Of a stretch of DNA of 64,000 bases, positions 54,891 through 63,956 are shown piece by piece. The position numbers and the translations under genes were made by a program. The DNA is taken from the NCBI RefSeq assembly GCF_004519405.1, contig NZ_SGWI01000002.1, positions 310,001 through 374,000 of the forward strand. Direction: 5' to 3'. The first letter of the stretch is position 1. The number at the start of each line of letters is the position of its first letter. This DNA is from Pseudomonas sp. BCA17. Lineage in GTDB: Bacteria > Pseudomonadota > Gammaproteobacteria > Pseudomonadales > Pseudomonadaceae. Under the pieces are notes generated by a model. It searched no databases and was not told the origin of the DNA. It was given only the letters and a program-made list of their open reading frames with translations.

Positions 54891-54917
54891 AAAGAGGCCT
54901 TCGGGCCTCTTTTTTTT
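54891..54917 (+). terminator. Rho-independent terminator of valS
   Basis: AAAGAGGCC-TTCG-GGCCTCTTT is a perfect 9-base stem with a TTCG-type tetraloop, followed by a run of Ts. It lies 17 bases beyond the valS stop. Confidence 0.95.
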
Positions 54918-55007
54918 GGGGCTTTGAAAACCCAATCACCGGGGTCAACTTCGGAATGTGTGACAATACCCACCACTTTTGAAGCAACCCCAGAATCGAC
55001 GTAGCCC

Positions 55008-56027
55008 ATGACCGCCCCCAGCACGCCAAAACCTCCGCGCAAGAAGCCTAAAACCGCAGCCACGGCCAAACCCGTCACGCCGCGCAAAGAGGCCACCTTG
55101 CATCCGCGCAACCGCCACACAGGCCGTTACGACTTCCCGGCGCTGATCAAAACGACGCCGGAACTGGCGAAATTCGTGATCATCAACCCCTATGGCAAGG
55201 AAAGTATCGACTTTGCCAGCCCGGACGCGGTGCGGGTCTTCAACCGGGCGCTGCTGAAAGCCTTCTATGGCATCCAGCATTGGGATATCCCAGCCGACTA
55301 CCTGTGCCCACCCGTGCCGGGGCGTGCCGACTATGTGCATTTCCTCGCCGACCTGCTGGCCAGCGTCAACGACGGCAAGATTCCGCGCGGCTCTATCGTC
55401 AAGGTGCTGGACATCGGCATGGGCGCCAACTGTGTCTATCCGTTGATTGGCTACATGGAGTACCGCTGGAACTTCCTCGGCTCCGAGGTTGACCCTATCG
55501 CCGTGGCCGCGGCCAAGGCCATCGTGCAGTCCAATGACCTGAGCAAGGTCATCCAACTGCGCCAGCAAACCAACCCCAAGCAAATCCTGTTGGGCCTGCT
55601 GGAGCCGGGCGAGCGCTTTGACCTGACCATGTGCAACCCGCCGTTCCACGCGTCCATGGACGAAGCCACCAAGGGCAGCGAACGCAAGTGGCGCGCGCTG
55701 GGCAAGGCCGATCCCAAGCGCAAGTTGCCGGTCCTGAACTTCGGCGGGCAATCGGCGGAGTTGTGGTGCGAAGGCGGTGAAGCACGCTTCGTCACGCAGC
55801 TTATCGCTGAGAGCGCGCATTTTGCCCACAAGGTGCTGTGGTTCAGCACATTGGTGTCAAAAGCGTCGAATTTGCCGGCGATTGAGACAGCACTCAAAAA
55901 AGCCAACGCGCTGGAAAGTCATGTGGTGGAGATGTCCCAGGGCCAAAAGCAAAGCCGTTTCGTGGCCTGGACCTTCCAGACCAAGAACGAGCAGCAGATC
56001 TGGCGTCAACGCTGGGTTCGCGACTAG
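55008..56027 (+). CDS. rlmF: 23S rRNA (adenine-1618-N6)-methyltransferase RlmF
   Basis: This 339-residue enzyme methylates A1618 of 23S rRNA. After a Lys/Pro/Ala-rich N-terminal tail (about 35 residues, probably RNA-binding) come [17 protein letters not shown], the SAM motif [15 protein letters not shown], and the N6-adenine catalytic motif NPPFH ([14 protein letters not shown]). [11 protein letters not shown] near the end is also typical. It has its own transcription unit between two terminators. Confidence 0.93.
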   Translation: MTAPSTPKPPRKKPKTAATAKPVTPRKEATLHPRNRHTGRYDFPALIKTTPELAKFVIINPYGKESIDFASPDAVRVFNRALLKAFYGIQHWDIPADYLCPPVPGRADYVHFLADLLASVNDGKIPRGSIVKVLDIGMGANCVYPLIGYMEYRWNFLGSEVDPIAVAAAKAIVQSNDLSKVIQLRQQTNPKQILLGLLEPGERFDLTMCNPPFHASMDEATKGSERKWRALGKADPKRKLPVLNFGGQSAELWCEGGEARFVTQLIAESAHFAHKVLWFSTLVSKASNLPAIETALKKANALESHVVEMSQGQKQSRFVAWTFQTKNEQQIWRQRWVRD

Positions 56028-56058
56028 CCCTTCATCACAGTAAAAATTGCAGGCAATA

Positions 56059-56098
56059 AAAAACCGTGCCCGGATCGCTCCGGAGCACGGTTTTTTTT
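56059..56098. terminator. Bidirectional terminator between rlmF and the HU gene
   Basis: AAAAACCGTGC and GCACGGTTTTT form an 11-base stem, with an inner CCGG/CCGG pairing, flanked by A and T runs. It lies between two converging genes and can serve both. Confidence 0.92.
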
Positions 56099-56106
56099 GC
56101 CGCGTC

Positions 56107-56388
56107 TTACTTGTTAACAGCGTCGGTCAGGCCTTTGGCCACAACCAGCTTGATAACTTTCTTGGCAGCGATTTCGATGGCAGCGCCGGTCGAAGGGTTA
56201 CGGCCAGTACGGGCAGGACGCTCGGTCACTTTCAGCTTGCCGATACCTGGCAGAGTGATTTCGCCGCCGTTTTCCAGCTGATCAGCAACGATCTGGCCCA
56301 GTTGGTCCAGCGCTGCGCGCGCGGTGGTTTTTGGCGCGTCGATAGCTTCAGCGATATCAGCGATCAGTTGGTCTTTAGTCAAAGCCAT
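56107..56388 (-). CDS. HU-family nucleoid protein
   Basis: This 93-residue HU-type protein bends and compacts DNA. The sequence MALTKDQLIADIAEAIDAPK, GGEITLPGIGKLKV and RPARTGRNPSTGAAIEI has the DNA-binding arm signature with the intercalating proline in RNPSTG. Pseudomonas has several HU genes; this one resembles the HupN type more than the MRKPELAAAIAEK or MNKSELIDAIA types, though I am not certain of the name. The ribosome site AGGAA lies just before the start. Confidence 0.93.
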   Translation of the reverse strand: MALTKDQLIADIAEAIDAPKTTARAALDQLGQIVADQLENGGEITLPGIGKLKVTERPARTGRNPSTGAAIEIAAKKVIKLVVAKGLTDAVNK

Positions 56389-56786
56389 TGTGGTGTTCCT
56401 TCCCTATCAAATTCATATGGATATTGCAGAGTGCAGTGTCAGCCGTCGAGCCTGACCGTCTAGGCCTGGCACCCCCGGCTATAACCACGGAGATCGGGGT
56501 TATAGATGCTTGAAACGGGGATTGGTTCGACCTGACAGATGCTGAATGCACGCTTAACGCCGATACTTGGCGTAAGACGGGGCAAAACTAGCACAGAGAC
56601 GGGGAAATATCCGCCTCTACCTAGCCATTTGGTCAGCTTTATCGCTCTAAAGCGTGAAAAAAAGGCATATGCCCCGTCAGAGAGCATCCAAAACAGCCTT
56701 CGGAGCGTGTCTTGACCAATGGGTGCGGTACACTGGGCGACTTTTCGGGGAGGCCACCAGCTCCCCTTCAACCAGCCGAGAAGCCT
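56389..56786. promoter_or_regulatory. Divergent intergenic region, HU gene / yejK
   Basis: This 398-base gap carries the promoters of two genes for nucleoid proteins facing in opposite directions. I see an imperfect repeat GGTTATAGATG/GGCTATAACCAC near 56478-56510 but no gene and no clear known operator. Long leaders are usual for HU genes. Confidence 0.4.
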
Positions 56787-57791
56787 ATGCCGATCCGTCA
56801 TTGCATCGTCCACCTGATCGACAAAAAACCCGACGGCACACCCGCAGTTCTCCATGCCCGCGATACGGAGCTGTCCGAATCCGCCGCCATCGAGAACATG
56901 CTTGCCGACCTCAACGAGAGCTACAACGCCAAACAAGGCAAGGCCTGGGGGTTCTTCCATGCCGAGTCCGGCGCGCACCCGTTCAGCGGCTGGTTGAAGG
57001 AATATTTCGACGGTGGCCAGGATTTCACCACCTTCAGCCGCATGGCGGTCGAGCATCTGCAAAAGCTGATGGAAGAGTCCAACCTTTCCACGGGTGGCCA
57101 TGTTTTATTTGCCCACTACCAGCAAGGCATGACCGATTACCTGGCCATTGCCCTGCTGCATCACAGTGAAGGCGTGGCAGTGACCGAAGAGCTGGATGTG
57201 ACCCCGTCGCGCCACCTGGATCTGGGCCAACTGCATCTGGCGGCGCGAATCAACGTGTCCGAGTGGCAGAACAACAAGCAATCCAAGCAGTACATCTCGT
57301 TCATCAAGGGCAAGAACGGCAAAAAGGTCTCGGAGTACTTCCGCGACTTTATCGGCTGCCAGGAAGGCGTCGACGGCCCAGGCGAGACCCGCACCCTGCT
57401 CAAGGCGTTCAGCGACTTCGTTGAAAGCGAAGACCTGCCGGACGAGTCCGCCCGCGAGAAAACCAAGACATTGGTGGATTACGCCAGCAGCCAGGCCAAG
57501 CTCGGCGAGCCCATGGGCCTGGAAGAACTGTCGGGCCTGATCGATGAAGATCGGCCGAAAGCGTTCTACGACCATATCCGTAACAAGGACTACGGCCTGT
57601 CGCCGGAAATCCCGGCGGATAAGCGCACCCTCAACCAGTTCCGCCGCTTCACCGGCCGCGCCGAAGGCTTGTCCATCAGCTTTGAAGCCCACCTGCTGGG
57701 CGACAAGATCGAATACGACGAAGCCGCCGGTACCTTGATCATCAAGGGCCTGCCGACCCAACTGACCGACCAGCTCAAGCGTCGTAACTGA
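56787..57791 (+). CDS. yejK: Nucleoid-associated protein YejK (NdpA)
   Basis: This 334-residue protein is of the NdpA/YejK family, which is found on the nucleoid and has been linked to topoisomerase IV and gyrase activity. [37 protein letters not shown], and [23 protein letters not shown] are typical segments. The ATG at 56787 starts the family N terminus; the frame is open to 56712. The stop overlaps the start of the glutaredoxin gene by one base (TGATG). Confidence 0.92.
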   Translation: MPIRHCIVHLIDKKPDGTPAVLHARDTELSESAAIENMLADLNESYNAKQGKAWGFFHAESGAHPFSGWLKEYFDGGQDFTTFSRMAVEHLQKLMEESNLSTGGHVLFAHYQQGMTDYLAIALLHHSEGVAVTEELDVTPSRHLDLGQLHLAARINVSEWQNNKQSKQYISFIKGKNGKKVSEYFRDFIGCQEGVDGPGETRTLLKAFSDFVESEDLPDESAREKTKTLVDYASSQAKLGEPMGLEELSGLIDEDRPKAFYDHIRNKDYGLSPEIPADKRTLNQFRRFTGRAEGLSISFEAHLLGDKIEYDEAAGTLIIKGLPTQLTDQLKRRN

Positions 57792-58144
57792 TGCTTGGCG
57801 GGGTGTTCAAGAAAGTCCTGCTGGTGTTGCTGGTCGTGGTGGTGATTCAAAACTGGGGCAAGATCGAGCGGGTGTTCAACCCATCGCAGGTGGTTTCGGA
57901 GCAGGTACGCGCCTCGGCGCGCGTGGTGCTCTATTCCACCGAGTGGTGTGGCTACTGCAAGCAGATCCGCCGCTTCCTGGACCAGAAAGGCATTCCATAC
58001 CAGGCATTCGACATCGAGAAGGACGCCCAGGCACGCAAGGCGTATGAAGCGTTGGGCGGTGGCGGGATTCCGTTTGTAGACGTGAATGGCACATTGATTC
58101 GTGACTACAACCCGGACGCGATCATGGCCGCGTTGAATCGGTAA
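57791..58144 (+). CDS. Membrane-anchored glutaredoxin-like protein
   Basis: This 117-residue protein has an N-terminal hydrophobic helix (about 5-20, VFKKVLLVLLVVVVIQ) and a glutaredoxin domain with the dithiol site CGYC (Cys53, Cys56), AFDIEKD and the cis-proline stretch GGGIPFVDVNG. The helix should place the domain at the inner membrane, either face; without clear charges the orientation is not certain. It is translationally coupled to yejK by a one-base overlap, although no functional link between the two is known to me. It probably reduces disulfides or glutathione adducts. Confidence 0.85.
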   Translation: MLGGVFKKVLLVLLVVVVIQNWGKIERVFNPSQVVSEQVRASARVVLYSTEWCGYCKQIRRFLDQKGIPYQAFDIEKDAQARKAYEALGGGGIPFVDVNGTLIRDYNPDAIMAALNR

Positions 58145-58245
58145 AACACAGTAGAACACGGGTGGGAATCGTGCTCGGCGCCAGCCCGTTCACCGGTGCA
58201 GACCGAACAGACGAGCGAAAGAGGTAGAGTCGGCGTGATGTGTAT

Positions 58246-59223
58246 CTAACGCAACACAATCATCCGACCAAAAACACGCTGCTGTTCAAACCCGAGCACG
58301 GCCTGCAAGGCATTCAACACCGCTTGCGGGTCTTTGCTCGGAAAGCTGCCGCTCACACGTTTGCCGGCCATCTCGTCGTTGAGCAACAGAATGCGCCCGG
58401 GGTAGTAACGCCCCAGATCCTCGATCACATCGGCCAACGGCGCCTTGTAGTAATTGAGCCATCCGTCGCGCCAGGCCAGGCGCGACTCGCCGTCAACCGG
58501 GTGCATGGGTTCGGCGATACCGTCGGCGTAGGCCACTTGCTGGCCGGCCGTCAGAATCTGCTGCTGCCCCTGCCTGGACGCGGTGACGCCCACCCGCCCG
58601 GACAACACCGTGACCTGCGCACCGGCCGGTTGCAGCCGCACTTCGAATTGCGTACCCAGCACCCGCGCTTCACCGCTGCCTGCTTCCACCACGAAGGGCT
58701 GGCCAGTGTGGGTCACGCTGAAAAAACCGGCGCCGCGACGCAGCTGGATGTGGCGCTCGCCATGGCTGAAATCCACGGCAATGGCGCTGTCGGCATCCAG
58801 GGTCACTTGGGATTGATCGGCCAGGGTGACGGTCCTCACCTCGCCGGGCGCGGTCACGTAGTCGGCGCCGAAATCATCGACCCAGCGCGACGGCTGCCAG
58901 CCGAGGCCCATGCACACCATCAACAGCAGGCACGCGGCCATGGCCAACGCGCCGGCCCCACGCACCACCCGTGAACGCCTTGCCGTGTTCATTGCAGTGA
59001 GGTAGCCCTGCAAGGCCAGAGCCTCTTCGTCCGCCAGCTTGCGCGCCGGCACTTCACTCAACTCCCACAGCACCTGCGCCTGGGAATAGGCCTCGACGTG
59101 CGCAGGGTCGGCGCGTAACCAACGGCTGAAGGTAACCTGGTCGCCACTGCTGGGCTGGTTGTGCAACAGGCTCAACCAGTCGAGAGCGGCCTGCTCTTGA
59201 GCGGGCGTGGGGGTAACGTTCAC
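58246..59223 (-). CDS. FecR-type anti-sigma factor (orphan pair)
   Basis: This 325-residue inner-membrane regulator has an N-terminal cytoplasmic FecR domain (ALDWLSLLHNQPSSGDQVTFSRWLRADPAHVEAYSQAQVLWE in parts) that binds the sigma factor, one membrane helix at about 90-110 (GALAMAACLLLMVCMGLGW), and a periplasmic FecR domain (TAPGEVRTVTLADQSQVTLDADSAIAV, FVVEAGSGEARVLGTQFEV). The start is GTG 59223, overlapping the sigma gene by four bases. The last 80 residues (YYPGRILLLNDEMAGKRVSGSFPS) resemble STN modules. No TonB receptor gene follows: the next gene is the glutaredoxin on the other strand. Confidence 0.88.
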   Translation of the reverse strand: MNVTPTPAQEQAALDWLSLLHNQPSSGDQVTFSRWLRADPAHVEAYSQAQVLWELSEVPARKLADEEALALQGYLTAMNTARRSRVVRGAGALAMAACLLLMVCMGLGWQPSRWVDDFGADYVTAPGEVRTVTLADQSQVTLDADSAIAVDFSHGERHIQLRRGAGFFSVTHTGQPFVVEAGSGEARVLGTQFEVRLQPAGAQVTVLSGRVGVTASRQGQQQILTAGQQVAYADGIAEPMHPVDGESRLAWRDGWLNYYKAPLADVIEDLGRYYPGRILLLNDEMAGKRVSGSFPSKDPQAVLNALQAVLGFEQQRVFGRMIVLR

Positions 59224-59798
59224 GGTGCTTTCCCTGGCGAGCGTGGAGGCAGTGGTTCACGAAGGCTGGCCTTACAGGCTTCGAGGGCACGCATCATATG
59301 TTTTTCCACGGCACTTTGGGACAAGCCCATGGCCTTGGCGATGTCCGCGTACTTGCGGCCATGGATGCGGTTAAGCAAGAAAATCTGCCGGGTGCGCTCC
59401 GGCAGACTGCGCAGGGCGGCTTCTACATGGCGCAAATCATTACCCGCCTCGAGTGCCGCCTGGGGTTCACTGCCCTGGTTATCCTGCTGCTCCGGCAACC
59501 AGCCTTCGTTGCTGCGCACCCGCGCGCCTTCACTGCGCAGATGGTCGATGGCGATGTTGCCGGCGCAGCGCAACAGGTAAGTGCTGAGTTCTTCGACCTG
59601 CACCAGCGGCCGGCGCCAGAAGCGCAGGAACAGGTCCTGCACCAGGTCGGCCGCCGTGGCGCGGCAACCCACGCGGCGGCTGACCAAGGCTTCCATCTGC
59701 GAACGCTGGGACAGGAACACCTGCAAAAAATGCGCACGCCCACCGGCCGCATCCGGGTGCGGGTTGTCTTGGGATTCCGGTGGAGTGCTGATCATCAT
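59220..59798 (-). CDS. ECF sigma factor, FecI-like (orphan pair)
   Basis: This is a 192-residue sigma factor of the iron-starvation (FecI) group. Region 2 is seen in SRRVGCRATAADLVQDLFLRFWRRP...YLLRCAGNIAIDHLRSE, region 4 in SLPERTRQIFLLNRIHGRKYADIAKAMGLSQSAVEKHMMRAL. The first ATG pair is at 59798/59795; a further upstream TTG would add ten residues. It is coupled to the FecR-type gene. Its target promoter, usually that of a siderophore receptor, is not visible in this window, so its receptor gene should lie elsewhere or be lost. Confidence 0.88.
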   Translation of the reverse strand: MMISTPPESQDNPHPDAAGGRAHFLQVFLSQRSQMEALVSRRVGCRATAADLVQDLFLRFWRRPLVQVEELSTYLLRCAGNIAIDHLRSEGARVRSNEGWLPEQQDNQGSEPQAALEAGNDLRHVEAALRSLPERTRQIFLLNRIHGRKYADIAKAMGLSQSAVEKHMMRALEACKASLREPLPPRSPGKAP

Positions 59799-60101
59799 GG
59801 CAGGCTCAGAATAAGGCGAAGGCCGCAACAGAACGGGTCAGCAGAACGACGCCCGCCAGGGTGGCAAACGACGCACCGCGCGATGTCACGCCTGGTCGAT
59901 AGAAAGCAGGCAACGGGGTTTTGCTTTTCATGCGGGAAGCACCAGGTTCATCAGTGCGCGATATTAATGATAAATATTCTCATAAGCAAAAGAGAACGGA
60001 TGAATCACCTGCCCCGGCGGATTGCCGAACCTTGTCATGCGCCCTACAATGCGAACAATTCTTGTTCTCTGACGCACACCAATGTCCGTGGAGTGATCGC
60101 G
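59799..60101. promoter_or_regulatory. Divergent control region of the two sigma-factor genes
   Basis: This 303-base gap separates two sigma-factor genes that point away from each other. It holds the Fur-like box at 59963-59981; both genes could be under its control. The rest shows no gene I can support. Confidence 0.5.
59963..59981. promoter_or_regulatory. Fur-like box
   Basis: ATTAATGATAAATATTCTC matches the 19-base Fur consensus GATAATGATAATCATTATC at 14 positions. It lies about 120 bases before the predicted fecI start, consistent with iron repression of the fecIRA unit. Confidence 0.7.
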
Positions 60102-60590
60102 TTGCAGCCGTCCAACACCGTCGAAGTCCTGTACCACGACCATCACCACTGGCTCACCGGCTGGTTGCGACGCAAACTCGGCTGCCCTGAAAGTGCTGCG
60201 GACCTGGCGCAAGACACCTTTATCCGGGTGCTGACCGCACGAGAAACCCCAACGCTGATCGAACCCCGCGCTTTCCTCACCACCGTGGCCAAGCGCGTGC
60301 TGTTCAACTATTACCGCCGCCAGGACCTGGAACGCGCCTACCTCGATGCCTTGGCGCAACTGCCCGAGCACGTGGCGCCTTCGGAAGAAGACCGCGCCAT
60401 CATCCTACAAACCCTGGTCGAGCTGGACCAACTGCTCAACGGCTTGCCCGTCCAAGTCAAACGGGCCTTCCTGCTGGCCCAGCTCGATGGGCTGACCTAT
60501 GCGCAAATCGGCGCAGAACTGGGCATCTCCATTGCCACCGTCAAACGCCACCTGAATAAAGCGGCCATGCGCTGCTACTTTGCCCTATGA
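60102..60590 (+). CDS. fecI: ECF sigma factor FecI
   Basis: This sigma factor of about 162 residues should drive fecA transcription once activated by FecR. Region 2 reads WLTGWLRRKLGCPESAADLAQDTFIRVL...FLTTVAKRVLFNYYRRQ and region 4 reads LNGLPVQVKRAFLLAQLDGLTYAQIGAELGISIATVKRHL. Start choice: TTG 60102 has GGAG at eight bases and gives MQPSNTVEVLYHDHHHWLTG, the normal length for FecI; GTG 60093 is an alternative, and longer frames run into the Fur box. It overlaps fecR by four bases. Confidence 0.9.
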   Translation: MQPSNTVEVLYHDHHHWLTGWLRRKLGCPESAADLAQDTFIRVLTARETPTLIEPRAFLTTVAKRVLFNYYRRQDLERAYLDALAQLPEHVAPSEEDRAIILQTLVELDQLLNGLPVQVKRAFLLAQLDGLTYAQIGAELGISIATVKRHLNKAAMRCYFAL

Positions 60591-61528
60591 ACTTCTCGAC
60601 CCACGTCGCCGAACAGGCCGTGCACTGGCTGATGGAAATGCAGCAAGGTGGCCTCAACCCGCGCCAGCAAGCGGCTTGGCAACAATGGCTGGCGGCCCAC
60701 AGCGAACATCAGCGTGCCTGGGACCATATCCAACGTATCAACCAACGCCTGCGCGGCATGCCCTCGCCCCTGGCGCATGCAACGTTGAACGCAGCGAAGT
60801 CCAGCAGCCGGCGCCAGGCGCTGAAATTGCTGCTGATCCTCGGTGCGGGTTCGGCTGCGGCCTGGGGCCTGCGCCAGCAGCACGTCCTGCCGCCGCTGAG
60901 CGCCGACTACCGCAGCCCCGTGGGCCAGCGTCGAAAGGTGCAATTGGCCGATGGCAGCCAGTTGCAGCTCAACACCGGCAGCGCGGTGGATGTACACATT
61001 GATGGCCAGCAGCGCTTGATCCGTCTGCTCGAAGGCGAAATCCTGCTGACGGCCCAAGCGGGCCATTCGCCCCTGCGCGTGCTGACCGGCCAGGGCCTGC
61101 TCAGCAGCCAGGCGGCGCGCTTGAACGTGCGCCAGTTCAATGACCGCACCCAACTAGCGGTGCTCGACGGCCATGTCGAGGTCATGCCCAACCACTACAA
61201 CGGCCTGCCGCTGATCGTCGAAGCCAACCGCCAGGTGAATTTCACCCGCAAAGGCTGGGACACCCCGCGCCCTGTCGACGCCAACAGCGGCGCCTGGGCC
61301 GATGGCATGCTGATGGCTGCCCACATGCGCCTGGAAGATTTCCTCGCCGAGCTGGGCCGCTATCGGCGCGGCCAGCTCAATTGCGATCCGCAGGTGGCCA
61401 ACCTGCTGCTGTCCGGCAGTTACCCGCTGGATGACAGCGAGCGCATTCTCGACCTGTTGGAAGTCAGTTTGCCGGTCAAGGTTCGACGCTTTACGCGCTA
61501 CTGGGTGACCGTGCAGGCACGCGCCTGA
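60587..61528 (+). CDS. fecR: FecR, sigma regulator of ferric citrate uptake
   Basis: This 313-residue inner-membrane protein has an N-terminal cytoplasmic domain (AVHWLMEMQQGGLNPRQQAAWQQWLAAHSEHQRAWDHI in parts), a membrane helix at about 80-97 (ALKLLLILGAGSAAAWGL) and a periplasmic domain ending in SLPVKVRRFTRYWVTVQARA. In the Fec system FecA, loaded with ferric citrate, signals through FecR to FecI. Its ATG overlaps the end of fecI and fecA follows after 91 bases. Confidence 0.9.
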   Translation: MNFSTHVAEQAVHWLMEMQQGGLNPRQQAAWQQWLAAHSEHQRAWDHIQRINQRLRGMPSPLAHATLNAAKSSSRRQALKLLLILGAGSAAAWGLRQQHVLPPLSADYRSPVGQRRKVQLADGSQLQLNTGSAVDVHIDGQQRLIRLLEGEILLTAQAGHSPLRVLTGQGLLSSQAARLNVRQFNDRTQLAVLDGHVEVMPNHYNGLPLIVEANRQVNFTRKGWDTPRPVDANSGAWADGMLMAAHMRLEDFLAELGRYRRGQLNCDPQVANLLLSGSYPLDDSERILDLLEVSLPVKVRRFTRYWVTVQARA

Positions 61529-61619
61529 AAATATTCTCGATAACCGTGAGCCGTTTTCCAGCCCTCGCGTGACAGAGAAGGAAAGCCACCTTGATCCTTC
61601 CTTCTCAGGACCGCCCTTC

Positions 61620-63956
61620 ATGCCCCAGCACCCCACCCTTCTCGCCCGTACCCTGCGCCAGCTACTGCTCGGCGCCAGCCTGAGTTTCACCGTGCTGCCC
61701 CAGGTAATGGCGGCCGAAGCCAAGCCCTATCACATCGCCCCGGCATCGCTGGAAACGGCCTTGAACCAATTCGGACGCGAAGCGGGCGTACTGATTTCCT
61801 TCGGCTCCGACCTCACGGCAGGCCTGCAGAGCCGCGGTTTATCCGGCAACTACAGCGCCGCCGATGGGTTGCAACAACTGCTGGAAGGCTCCGGCCTGCA
61901 AGCCCGCCCCGAGGGCAACAACGCCTACAGCCTGCAACCGGCCAACGCCCCCACGACCGTCGAACTGCAAACCTCAAACGTCGTGGGCGACTGGCTCGGC
62001 GATGCGGAACAAACCAACGTGTTCGAACACCCCGGCGCCCGTGACGTGATCCGCCGCGAAACATTCGAACGCCAGGGCGCCACCCAGGCACGTGACGTGC
62101 TCAACCGCATCCCCGGCGTCAATGCCCCGGAAAACAACGGCACCGGCAGCCATGACATGGCGCTGAACTTCGGCATTCGCGGTCTCAACCCACGGCTGGC
62201 CTCGCGCTCCACCGTGTTGATGGATGGCATTCCGGTGCCCTTCGCGCCGTATGGTCAACCACAGCTTTCATTCGCTCCGATCAGCATGGGCAACATGGAT
62301 GCAGTTGACGTGGTACGCGGCGGCGGCGCCGTGCGCTACGGCCCGCAAAACGTTGGCGGCATCGTCAACTTCGTGACCCGCGCAATCCCGGACGCACCGA
62401 CGGTCAAAGGCGGCTTGCAGACCGAAACCAGCCCGTCTTCCAGCCATGATGGCTTCAAGACCACCGGTAACCTGCTGGCTGGCGGCACCGCCGACAACGG
62501 CCTGGGCGGCGCGATTCTGTACTCCGGCACCCGTGGCGGCGACTGGCGCGAAAACAGCAATACGCGCATCGACGACCTGATCCTCAAGGGCAACTACCAG
62601 CTCGACGACGCCAATAGTTTCAACACCATGGCGCAGTACTACGAAGGCCAGGCCGATATGCCTGGGGGCTTGAACGTGAAGGACTACAAGGCTGATCCGT
62701 ACCAGTCCACCCGCCATTACGACAAATTCTGGGGCCGCCGTACGATGTTCAACGCCGGTTATCGCTACCAGGAAGACCGTCGCGAATTCACCGCCAATAC
62801 CTTCTTCACCACCACCTTGCGTAACGGCTATCTGGACCAAGGCAACTTCCTTTCGCTGTCGCCGCGCGAATACTGGGTACGCGGCCTGGAAACCCGCTTC
62901 GCCCAAGGCTTCGACCTCGGCCCCACCCGCCATGAAGTCGGCGTCGGCTACCGTTACATCAACGAAGCCGGCCACGAAATGCGCTATCGCACGCCGATCA
63001 CCGCCAACCAGCAAATGCCCAACACCGATAGCCGCAACGACCGCGACACCCGTGGCGCCACCGAAGCCAATGCATTCTTCGTCGACGACCGCATCGACAT
63101 CGGCAAGTGGACCATTACCCCCGGTGTGCGCTACGAGATGATCGAGTCCCAACAGACCAACAACCTGACCAACGTCAAGTACAAGGGAGACTACAACACC
63201 GCGCTGCCGGCGTTGAACGTGCTCTATCACGTTACCGAAGACTGGAACCTCTACGCCAACACCGAAGGCTCGTTCGGCAGCGTGCAATACAGCCAGATGC
63301 CCAACCGTATAGCCAGCGGTGAAGTGAAGCCGGAAAAAGCCCGCACCTGGGAACTCGGCACGCGTTACGACAACGGCACCCTGCGCGCGGAAATCGGTGC
63401 GTTCCTGATCAACTTCGATAACCAGTACGACAGCAACCAGACCAACGACACCGTGATCGCCCGTGGTGAAACGCGCCATCAGGGCATCGAATCGAGCGTC
63501 AACTACGCCCTTGACGGTTTGAGCCCGGCGCTCGCGGGTTTTGACGTGTACGCCACTTATGCCTACGTCGATGCGACCATTCGCGAAGACGGCCCGAACA
63601 AAGGCAACCGCGTGCCCTTCTCGTCCAAGCACAAAGGCACACTGGGCGTGGGTTACACCGAAGGTCGCTGGAAGCTCAACCTGGACAGCAGCTACCAGAG
63701 CAGCCAGTTCGCCGACAACGCCAATACCCAGGCGGAAAGCGCCGACGGCGCCAACGGACGCATCCCCGGCTACATGCTGTTCAGCAGCCGCGCGGCGTAT
63801 GACTTCGGCCCGCAGCTGTCGGATTTGAACGTGGCGGTCGGTGTGAAAAACATCTTCAACAAGCAGTACTACACCCGCTCGTTCGACGACAACAACAAGG
63901 GCAAATACGTCGGCGAGCCGCGCACGGTCTACGTGCAAACCTCCATCGCGTTCTAA
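61620..63956 (+). CDS. fecA: Ferric citrate outer-membrane receptor FecA
   Basis: This is a 778-residue TonB receptor. After the signal peptide (ends near VMAAEA) comes the periplasmic STN signalling domain (YHIAPASLETALNQFGREAGVLISFGSDL, GLQQLLEGSGLQA) and then plug and barrel. The sequence follows E. coli FecA very closely: VVGDWLGDA, VFEHPGARDVIRRE, NRIPGVNAPENNGTGSHD, GIRGLNPRLASRSTVLMDGIPVPFAPYGQPQLS, LINFDNQYDSNQTNDTV and DDNNKGKYVGEPRT (shown in parts). It imports ferric dicitrate and signals to FecR. The ATG at 61620 has AGGA ten bases upstream. The last 44 bases of the window show nothing further. Confidence 0.95.
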   Translation: MPQHPTLLARTLRQLLLGASLSFTVLPQVMAAEAKPYHIAPASLETALNQFGREAGVLISFGSDLTAGLQSRGLSGNYSAADGLQQLLEGSGLQARPEGNNAYSLQPANAPTTVELQTSNVVGDWLGDAEQTNVFEHPGARDVIRRETFERQGATQARDVLNRIPGVNAPENNGTGSHDMALNFGIRGLNPRLASRSTVLMDGIPVPFAPYGQPQLSFAPISMGNMDAVDVVRGGGAVRYGPQNVGGIVNFVTRAIPDAPTVKGGLQTETSPSSSHDGFKTTGNLLAGGTADNGLGGAILYSGTRGGDWRENSNTRIDDLILKGNYQLDDANSFNTMAQYYEGQADMPGGLNVKDYKADPYQSTRHYDKFWGRRTMFNAGYRYQEDRREFTANTFFTTTLRNGYLDQGNFLSLSPREYWVRGLETRFAQGFDLGPTRHEVGVGYRYINEAGHEMRYRTPITANQQMPNTDSRNDRDTRGATEANAFFVDDRIDIGKWTITPGVRYEMIESQQTNNLTNVKYKGDYNTALPALNVLYHVTEDWNLYANTEGSFGSVQYSQMPNRIASGEVKPEKARTWELGTRYDNGTLRAEIGAFLINFDNQYDSNQTNDTVIARGETRHQGIESSVNYALDGLSPALAGFDVYATYAYVDATIREDGPNKGNRVPFSSKHKGTLGVGYTEGRWKLNLDSSYQSSQFADNANTQAESADGANGRIPGYMLFSSRAAYDFGPQLSDLNVAVGVKNIFNKQYYTRSFDDNNKGKYVGEPRTVYVQTSIAF

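Noticed and set aside
52000..55029. 1009-codon minus-strand open frame across valS
   Set aside because: It is exactly opposite the valyl-tRNA synthetase gene, has no known domain, and covers the valS terminator; a shadow of GC-rich codons.
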